This document shows, one piece after another, positions 51,965-58,834 of a DNA stretch of 58,834 nt; position 1 is the first letter of the stretch, and each line of letters opens with the position of its first letter. The stretch is from Rhizopus sp. PT2906. Its lineage: Eukaryota > Mucoromycota > Mucoromycetes > Mucorales > Rhizopodaceae. The notes below the pieces were generated by a model. The model searched no databases. It was not told the origin of the DNA and saw nothing but the letters and a program-made list of their open reading frames with translations. Both the position numbers and the translations under genes were made by a program. The stretch is from NCBI GenBank assembly GCA_025529335.1, contig JAMYHX010000259.1, positions 1 through 58,834 on the forward strand. The letters run 5' to 3'.

Positions 51965-54744
51965 TTACCTGTTCCTTGACATAAAGGTTTTATTTAATAA
52001 CTGCAACGTTTTAGTCACATTCAGTTTGATGTATTCCAAATCCAGCATTTGAATGTTATCTTGTTGCTATTGAATATATGCTTAGTATTACAAACTCTAA
52101 ACCAAACGAGCCACTAACCTTTTCGAGCAAATCATCCAATTTCAAATCTATCTCCAACACTGGCTTGTCTCTGCCTTTATAATGGAGTGAAATGATGAAT
52201 GTACCAGGGATGGGCGATAATATAGTCAAGAATATGTGATTTCTTCTATTATCTGGAACCTCTGTCTCTGCAATCACACCGTCTCTTTCGAGTTGCTGAT
52301 GTGTAAACTTGTATGGTCCTTGAACTGTCACCGCCTTCTTTTTGCTGCTGCCTGCTTTAGCATCTGCAATCTCGACACCAATACCCACTTGCTTCTTATT
52401 GCTTCCTGCCGTTCCACTTCCACTTTGTATACGAACATTCTGTAGATATGCTTTATAGCTTTCCAATTGACTTTTTAGGTAATTGTTATGATCAATAATT
52501 GTCTTATAAACGCTTTCGAGCGATTGAAGTTCTTCTATGACCTTGACTTTTAAATCACCAAGATGTGCTAGTTCTTGAGTGATTTCTTCAACAAGTAATT
52601 GGTAGTTGTCTTTATAATCAATGACTCCAGCTTCTTCAAGCTCTCGTAGCATTTCTTTCACTTTAATGCCTTTGTGAACAAGCTGTGCGTCCTTTGATGT
52701 CGCTGCTGTCTCCGCAATGAGATGAAGTTTGAGTGGTGGGCGAGAGAGGTTGGGTACAGAACGAATGATTTGCACAAAAATAGATTTTGCTTCCATATAC
52801 AAAATATCATTTTGCGTAATATTGTTCTCAGACATAAGAGACATGGTGAGATCTACAATAAAGATGAACAATTGTACACAAAAGAGAACATGTTGCTGTT
52901 TTACCTTGGATTGGCATTTCCCATCGACTAAATAAGGGGAGCTCGATAGCTTTGTTTTCCTTGCGTGGCACTTGGGCAGGTACAGTGCCTACTTCATTCA
53001 CGAGAATTCTTAGGTGATCTGATTCTTTGGGCGCGAGTATATCAATATGCTGATTTAATAAGGTGATAGTGTTGTATATTTCATTGGGTGTAATACTGAT
53101 GACAATATCCTTTTTGCTCAAGGCCATATACTGGTCCATTTCTAGCTGTTCGTAAAAGTCACCTACTTCACAAAGATCGTTAAGAAATTTGTTGGTACGT
53201 TGCTTATTAGCTTCCACAAAGGGATTGGTTGGAATCATGTAGGCTTCTTTTGAGTAACTAGGCTTATTTGCCAAATTTTGAATCATTTTGGCTAACTATT
53301 AGATCAATTTAGTTATTAGAATCAAGTAAAGAAAAAGTAACCTTACCAAAGTCAAAGTAGTTCGTGAATTAGAGCCAGGAATACGATCGACGAGCATATA
53401 CGCTTGAGGCGTAACAATAGCAGGGTTGAGAAATCTTAGAAAAAAGAATCCGCCGATCAAAGACGATATAGCGTGTTCGGTTGCATCAGGGTATTTTCTT
53501 TTTGTGAGTGATCTGATCTGTTTACAAATCCAACGAATACCATAGGGCACTTGGTCCAATGATTGAATGATGGTAGTTAAAAAGCTGTCGGCTATTTCCA
53601 TCAACTTGTTTAATCTTGGTTCAATTATCGCTTGAATTGTTGGATTAGCAGCGGCTATCTCTGCAGTGACACTCTTTGGAAAATCTTCAGGCAATCCGTC
53701 TGGTGATTCATTTTCCATTTTCTCGACTAATTCTTCATAAACCTGTTGAGTCATGTAAATAAATTGGGGGTACATATGTATGAGCAACATGTACCTTTAA
53801 AGGATTGATTTGAAGATTGAGTTCTTTATCCTCTAATAGATTATTGATCTTGTCTGACAATACAGATTTCAGATAGGATTGACCTGGACCTCGTCTAGTA
53901 TATGTTGTCATCATCCTAGATACAGGCGTGTTTGCTCTTAATAGAGAAGCAAATTCAGTGGTCGTTTCAAATTGTGCGGCTAGTACGTTCTAATTGTGGA
54001 TTAATAACAATAGCAATAGTAAAAAGATCAAACTCCGTTGTACCTGAAACATAGTCAACAATAAGTGTTCTTCGCGACTTTCATATTGATTACCGTATAA
54101 AGTAAACATAACTGTTTGCAATAAAGTGTCTATTTCAGCCAAACTCACTAAGCGACAGAGAATGGCGATATGTCGTGGTTCGCTTTGTAAAAGATAAAAC
54201 AAGTTGCCATATTGCTGCATTCGTCTTTCATCAGGATAATGATCGTCGTCATCATCGTCATGTTCTTCTAGGCGTGATGCCACTTCATGTTGCTAAGTGT
54301 TAGAATATAAAAAGGGTCAACAGCTATTATTTCCACTTTTTGTAAAATAAATCATTACTTCGTCTAATGCCATTCTATTTTGAATTAATAAACCAATTCG
54401 AGCATCAAGGAATCGAACATCTCTTTCTCGCATAAAGTTTTTCTTTGATTGTGTTGAAATCTTTGCCTTTAGTTCTCTTAGGCGTCTTTGAGCTAAATGA
54501 ATGTTAACAACAATCGGCATTTGAACAACATATATGAACCTTGAGCTAGCTCGTCTTCTACTTCCACATCTTGTTCTGCTGCCATTGAATAAAATACTGA
54601 CACTGAATAGCGTTTTGAGCCTCTTCCTCTATGGCGACTTGAGTGATGGTTATTTGCAGCAGCTGCAGCTACTGCTCGGCTGACAATCGAGCTATTCTGT
54701 GGATAGCCTAATGATTGAACCATCCCACTTCTTCGATCTGTCAT
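51965..54744 (-). CDS. Ras GTPase-activating protein (Gap1/IQGAP-related, RasGAP plus RasGAP_C)
   Basis: Turns off Ras by stimulating GTP hydrolysis. Eight exons on the minus strand: 54540-54744, 54359-54492, 54044-54292, 53795-53989, 53347-53742, 52905-53295, 52119-52852, 51965-52066; 801 residues. N-terminus is low-complexity (poly-Ala, Ser/Arg). A coiled region AQRRLRELKAKIST precedes the GAP domain. The arginine-finger region is FASLLRANTPVSRMM (FxRxNTxxSRM type), and SLIGGFFFLRFLNPAIVTP is the FLR-PA signature; MIQNLANKPSYSKEAYM and NEIYNTITLLNQH follow. RasGAP_C shows LYMEAKSIFVQIIRSVP, LEEAGVIDYKDNYQLLVEEI and the last exon LEYIKLNVTKTLQLLNKTF. No IQ motifs or calponin domain, so it resembles fission-yeast Gap1 more than true IQGAP. 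The last exon is separated by a 52-nt intron. Confidence 0.92.
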
Positions 54745-55743
54745 TGATAATTTACAAAAGAAGAAAGAGAAAGTAAGAGAGACACACAAAGGGAAAAAGG
54801 GAAAAAAAGGGAACCTTAAAGGTGAGCATAATGTAACACAAAAAAGATTTGATTCATAAAGTTCACAACCAATGACTGCGGGGAGCGAAGTTTAAAGTTA
54901 AAAATGGATGTAGTTCTTTTGGTTGTACATCCTTATTGTACTAGTTTAACCATGGAAACCAAAAAAAAGGGCCACTATATACTTATAGTGAACTGAAATA
55001 GATAGTTTTGCAGTAGTGTTTCCATGACAAATAATTTTGGGTCAAGATTCTGTATATTCACTTTATTTGACCTTCCCGTGGCTATACTTCATAAAAGTTA
55101 TTGTTCATAAAATACAATCTATTTTTAATATCCAATAGAATTCGTTAAAGGACACAACGGTCTGTACCTTCAAGCGAGAAAAGGATGTAAGGGACTGAAG
55201 ATCAATAACTCTAATGATTTGGCTATCAATCCTTTCTTTATGATTAAAAAGACAACATATAATACATAAAATGAGCTTGATATTTTTGAGAAAAGATAAA
55301 TGTGGTCAGCACTTGTAAACAACACGTAATTAGACAGAATCATTTCATTCTTTTGCTTCTTGTGGGCTGTCTTTTGTTATTATTTGTTGTCTGAAATTGT
55401 CATTTTCCTATAGGAATATAAAGAATGTGCGCTTTCAATCACTGTGGAACTTAAGGGGTTAAGCTTTTAAATAATGATAACTGTATTCTTTGGCTTCATT
55501 TGAAGTTTATGTCAACCAGACTTTATCCATCCCTCAAGAAAGTATTATCTAGAATCATTCAAGGGTTTCAATAGGAGTTAATGAATTTGAACCATTGTTT
55601 GATTCCTCATATTCTTTTGTACTCGTGTTATTTATGAGTAGCGTCTAAGAGTGACCTTGTAATGCTTCAAATTCCTTCAAGCCATATGGAAATGATAATT
55701 ATAAAGGAGAAAAGAAGAATCTATGTAACAAGAAAAGGAGCGC
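54745..55743. other. Intergenic region upstream of RasGAP
   Basis: The RasGAP promoter with purine runs on plus (T/C on minus) lies at 54760-54815. The copy-2 direct repeat is at 55201-55325. No gene is seen. Confidence 0.4.
55201..55325 (+). repeat. Diverged direct repeat, copy 2
   Basis: Partner of 51521-51660. The pair brackets the RasGAP gene at both ends; it could reflect an old segmental duplication or two insertions of the same non-coding element. Confidence 0.5.
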
Positions 55744-56635
55744 TCAGGAACTATCATAAAGAGAAATAAAGAGGGATGTATTCCGGCATATTTTTTGTAC
55801 ATGAAATGAAACTTTATATGCCAATTCCATATTCTCCTTCCTATAAATAGAGTCATTAGGCACTTTTTTTTTCCATTTCTCTTGCTTTGTATATACCTCG
55901 CGTGTATTCTGTGCAATCCATAAGACAGCCGTACTATATCATGCATTTAATATAGGCGTCTCTTTTTTATTTCATTTTATTCAAGCTTGCTTACCTTAAC
56001 ATAATCAACGCATTTTGCGCTACACCTGATATACCATAACTAATGTAGGGTTGTTTGGATTCATAGTGAACAATATATTTAACCACCAAGACACACTTGG
56101 TCAAAAAAGAGGGGTCAGTCATAGTCACGAGTATATCAACACACTTACACATGATCCTGCTAGTCCTCCAGCTATCAAAGCAAAGCCAAGGAATAAAAAG
56201 AGTCGTGCCTTCCAGATTAAACTATGATCAACATACATCGTGTCTTCTCCTTGAAGGTGGTTTTTATCAATCAAGTTGATACTATTTTAACTTAAGTTTT
56301 GTTATTTATGAATAATCTGAACTCACTTACACAATCATGCCAAATGTTGTCAAAATGCCAGAGAACCAATCTTCAAATCCCATCGGACTGTATCCATCAT
56401 ATTTGGGAGCAATGATGACGGCATCCATAAATACCCACCAACCAATGGCAAGCTATTTAATATGAATATACTTGACATGAATCTCAATACAAGGTATGTT
56501 GTTATTTCTTTATCTATTTACCAAACCACCTGACAAATAGGCACCAATCGTTCTTCCCTTTCGAGAAAGAAATCGTAATGGGTCTCCAAATACAAAAACA
56601 GATCGAGGCTCGTCGTCGTAAAAACTGTATTGCAT
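55744..56635 (-). CDS. VPS68: Vps68 / TMEM50 family vacuolar-endosomal membrane protein
   Basis: Four-span membrane protein; yeast Vps68 works with Vps55 in endosome-to-vacuole transport. Five exons on the minus strand: 56522-56635, 56331-56452, 56149-56281, 55995-56095, 55744-55933; about 219 residues. Family text: RFLSRKGRTIGAYLSGGL, LAIGWWVFMDAVIIAP, FEDWFSGILTTFGMIVINLI, WKARLFLFLGFALIAGGLAG, YISYGISGVAQNALIML and STAVLWIAQNTRE, the last matching the VLWIAQN end of yeast Vps68. Without the last intron the frame would stop at 55992 and lose this segment. The C-terminus after AQNTRE runs on for about 50 residues of hydrophilic sequence and is uncertain; a GAG|GTATAT donor there could mark another intron. 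Confidence 0.83.
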
Positions 56636-56860
56636 AGAATATGTATTTTAAAAAAGAAAAAATAAAAAAAGAGGGGGCCGAAGCATTGTCATAGGCTCAA
56701 ATTACAAATACCATTTCTGGTCTGTAAATACAGTGCTTCCAACAAGTAATGTCACAGCCAATCAAAATCAATGTCGTGATTCTTGGCACGCGAAAAATAT
56801 ATATTGAGAGGATTTTTTCTACTGGTATTTTTTTTTCTTTTCAATACGTTACAATTTAAC

Positions 56861-58144
56861 ATGAGTACAATATTTCTGTATGAAGATGGGCATGGGAATG
56901 TTATTGATGAGAAAGGTGGTCCTGAGCCCATGGACTACATTGTTGATCAGAATGAATTTATTGTTGAGACTATTGCGACTCATACAGAGTACTTAGGAAA
57001 TACGGTTTCCAATGAATCTTCTCTGACTTATCCGATGCCATTAGAAAAGCCAAAAAATGAAGATGTTCATATGAAAGAGGCAAAACCAAAACGGGACTAT
57101 GTGCGTTATACAGTTCAGGATAAAGTTAGGTTTTTCGATCTGAAGATTGAAAAGTGTATGACTGCTTCAGCTGCAGCAAAGCAGTTGGGCATTCACCCTC
57201 GAACAGCTTATAGGTGGGTTAGTCAGTATAATGCGTGCCCTGACAGTATTTTTGAGAGTTGTAAAAGGACAGGTCGTAAGTGCATCTTAACTGAAGAGCA
57301 TAAAACGACTGTTATCAACTTCATTGATATTAATCCCTCTGCTACTGTTGTTGAAGTGACTGAGCATTTGTTGAAGCGATTTCAGGATCTTAAAGTATCA
57401 CGCAGCACTGTTAATAACTTTATGAGACGTGAGTGCAATCTTTCATTGAAAAAAGCAGATTTTCATTCTATTGAGAGAAACAGTCCAGCAAAAATTGAGG
57501 AGCGATACAATTGGGTTTGTAAATGGGAAAGCACAGACATGAATTTCCTGACGAACTGCGTGTTTCTTGATGAGTCTGCTTTTGATATAAATATGAAACG
57601 TTCAAGAGCTTGGTCCAAAAAAGGTACACGTGCTATCGTTACCCGACCTACAACGAGAGCAAATACGACGTCTATCTTGGGAGCTATCTCTGCTGCAGGC
57701 TTGATAACAGTTGGTGTAAAGAAGCCCAGACCTGCTAAGAAACGGAAAGCTGAAGGATATATAAGTACAGGTACTGTAACGGGCCACTACATTAGCTTTT
57801 TGAAAATGACTCTCGATGAAATGGACAAATATCCTCATATGAAAGGTCATTATATAGTCATGGACAATGCTCCCATTCACACACATGAAAACATACGGAA
57901 GTATATTGAGTATCGAGGATATAAATGTGTGTATCTTCCTACTTACTCTCCTGAGCTCAACCCAATAGAACAATTCTGGGCAGTGGCAAAGAGCAAAGTG
58001 AAGCGTCATAGGTTTTTGCAAGAAGACTCCTTATCAAAGAGAATTACGGAAGCCTGTAAAGGTGTGGAAAAAAGTCATTTCAAAGGTTTCGTTTCGCATT
58101 CTTACAAATGCTGGGATAAATGTCGAAACAAAGAGATCATGTAA
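56861..58144 (+). CDS. Intact Tc1/IS630-type DDE transposase
   Basis: Single exon, 427 residues from ATG 56861; the open frame extends upstream to 56783 but through a T-run. The N-terminal acidic region (about 1-75) is followed by HTH domains: TASAAAKQLGIHPRTAYRWV, ILTEEHKTTVINFIDINPSA, VSRSTVNNFMRRE. The DDE_3 core has NCVFLDESAFDINM (first D), HYIVMDNAPIHTHENI (second D) and YSPELNPIEQFWAVAKSKVK (E). The 427-codon frame has no breaks, so the enzyme may be active. A linker KKPRPAKKRKAEG may be an NLS. Ends with HSYKCWDKCRNKEIM. AGCCAATCAAA occurs both before (56757-56767) and after (58195-58205) the gene as direct repeats; no clear terminal inverted repeat or TA duplication was found. A decayed sister lies at 29884-30110. 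Confidence 0.93.
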   Translation: MSTIFLYEDGHGNVIDEKGGPEPMDYIVDQNEFIVETIATHTEYLGNTVSNESSLTYPMPLEKPKNEDVHMKEAKPKRDYVRYTVQDKVRFFDLKIEKCMTASAAAKQLGIHPRTAYRWVSQYNACPDSIFESCKRTGRKCILTEEHKTTVINFIDINPSATVVEVTEHLLKRFQDLKVSRSTVNNFMRRECNLSLKKADFHSIERNSPAKIEERYNWVCKWESTDMNFLTNCVFLDESAFDINMKRSRAWSKKGTRAIVTRPTTRANTTSILGAISAAGLITVGVKKPRPAKKRKAEGYISTGTVTGHYISFLKMTLDEMDKYPHMKGHYIVMDNAPIHTHENIRKYIEYRGYKCVYLPTYSPELNPIEQFWAVAKSKVKRHRFLQEDSLSKRITEACKGVEKSHFKGFVSHSYKCWDKCRNKEIM

Positions 58145-58212
58145 TGGTCACAAACGACTAAGTAAAAAAAAAATAATAATAACATTGTAAAATAAGCCAA
58201 TCAAATTTTGTT

Positions 58213-58272
58213 GGATAGGTACGGATAGGTGTGGATAGGTACGGATAGGTACGGATAGGCATGGATAGGCAT
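58213..58272 (+). repeat. 10-bp minisatellite, six units
   Basis: Six exact-length units: GGATAGGTAC, GGATAGGTGT, GGATAGGTAC twice, and GGATAGGCAT twice. Located between the transposase stop and the next start (66 bp before it). Variation is confined to the last three bases. Confidence 0.9.
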
Positions 58273-58337
58273 GTGCATTGGCAAAAAAAAAAAAAAAAAA
58301 CATCTTTTGTCTCTTGTATTATTGCCATAACAACGCC

Positions 58338-58834
58338 ATGTCAGACAAGGAACAAACGCAACAATTAATTGCACTTGCCAACAACTGCTTTTTATGTCCA
58401 GAAGCTGATTTCACTACACCACAGAACTTGCGAAAACATCTTATGAATGTACATCAGCTACAACTTCCTGGTCGGCCAATGGGAGTAAAACACAGGGACA
58501 CGGCAGATATTGTTTATCTTGCAATATCAAATTTGATGAATTCAAAGGTATCAATGAATAAAAAAACAAAGATTTATTGTTTCATGTTGGATAACATATA
58601 TCGTACAGTTTCATCACTGTCCACTGAAACCATGCCGGAATTTTCTCTTTGTAGCTGATGGATGATCAAAGTTTGCTTTCGCAACATGACTACAAGGTAA
58701 CTGACAAGCTCAAAAACCTTGAGCCATTTGACGCGTTCATGGTCTGTTGCATTTGCCAACGAAATCCGTTAATACAAATTGAACGATTTTGCCTAATTGT
58801 TCTTCCTCCATGTTCGTTTGTAAATCATAATTCC
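58338..58834 (+). CDS. N-terminal C2H2 zinc-finger protein, runs off the window
   Basis: Starts MSDKEQTQQLIALANNC; the finger is CFLCPEADFTTPQNLRKHL followed by MNVH (C-x2-C...H-x4-H). QLPGRPMGVKHRDTADIVYL comes next. The first frame is open to TGA 58656-58658. A GTATCA donor at 58548 followed by CTTTGTAG at 58649-58656 would join to a frame open to the window end (MDDQSLLSQHDYKVTDKLKN, PFDAFMVCCICQRNP). I therefore expect an intron here, but its exact ends are not settled. The second part has two CxxC-like pairs. This layout, with a lone finger at the N-terminus, recurs in two fragments of the window, suggesting a multi-copy family. Function unknown. Confidence 0.5.

Noticed and set aside
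58213..58272. CRISPR-like array
   Set aside because: The 10-bp units are contiguous with no spacers, and this is a eukaryotic genome; it is a minisatellite.
1..58834. tRNA and rRNA genes
   Set aside because: While reading I saw no GGTTCGAATCC-like T-arm with a matching acceptor stem and no rRNA-like block, but a covariance search was not possible.

Overview
The window is nuclear DNA of a fungus, most likely a Mucorales (Mucoromycota) species. It is AT-rich and gene-dense. Genes carry many short GT-AG introns of about 50-60 nt with CTAAC-like branch points, and pyrimidine tracts precede many start codons. Host genes resemble those of early-diverging fungi: a histidine-kinase-type receiver fused to a Rim15 kinase, an animal/plant-type base-exchange phosphatidylserine synthase, HID1, and a LENG8-like Thp3. 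Several repeat-associated frames look like families that are common in Mucorales. I rebuilt exon structures by hand from splice sites, reading-frame phase and remembered family conservation; no search was run.

Layout. 0-5.1 kb: 3' end of a GPI-anchored protein gene, a G-protein alpha subunit, a small TFIIIC subunit with two apparent GC-AG introns, and a membrane-anchored class-3 lipase. 5.1-8.0 kb: small uncertain ORFs and a decayed gene, between two inverted ~75-bp promoter-like repeats. 8.0-18.5 kb: HID1, convergent with TRP2 (anthranilate synthase I) across a 23-bp gap that holds a palindromic two-way poly(A) signal; then RIM15. 20.5-23.8 kb: a C2/YPP-repeat protein and a seven-span membrane protein. 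24-27.2 kb: decayed sequence including a MULE transposase. 27.6-29.5 kb: SmB and RPL11. 29.6-34.5 kb: a repeat island with a Tc1 remnant, a 256-bp LTR-like repeat, a zinc-finger frame, a Helitron helicase split by a 302-bp insertion, and a Fanzor/TnpB-like remnant. 35-45 kb: hexose transporter, PKA catalytic subunit, a Ran1/Sks1-like kinase, a histidine-phosphatase-fold protein, a Tc1 fossil and phosphatidylserine synthase. 45.7-47.1 kb: a second repeat patch. 47.3-56.6 kb: THP3/LENG8, ABP1 (divergent promoter with an A27 tract), a RasGAP and VPS68. 56.8-58.8 kb: an apparently intact DDE transposase, a 10-bp minisatellite and the start of a zinc-finger gene.

Functionally, the window is rich in nutrient/cAMP/Ras signalling parts: G-alpha, PKA catalytic subunit, RasGAP, Rim15, a Ran1-type kinase and a hexose transporter. 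In yeasts these act in one network, where Ras/G-alpha raise cAMP and PKA restrains Rim15. They are dispersed rather than arranged as an operon-like unit. The other host genes serve splicing (SmB), translation (RPL11), Pol III transcription (TFIIIC), mRNA/TREX-2-type processing (Thp3), actin endocytosis (Abp1), lipid synthesis and vesicle traffic (HID1, VPS68).

The most unusual material is in the repeat islands: nested insertions whose target duplications can be read directly, two near-identical 256-bp repeats that each abut a 5'-truncated coding frame, and a decayed RNA-guided-nuclease-like (Fanzor) frame.
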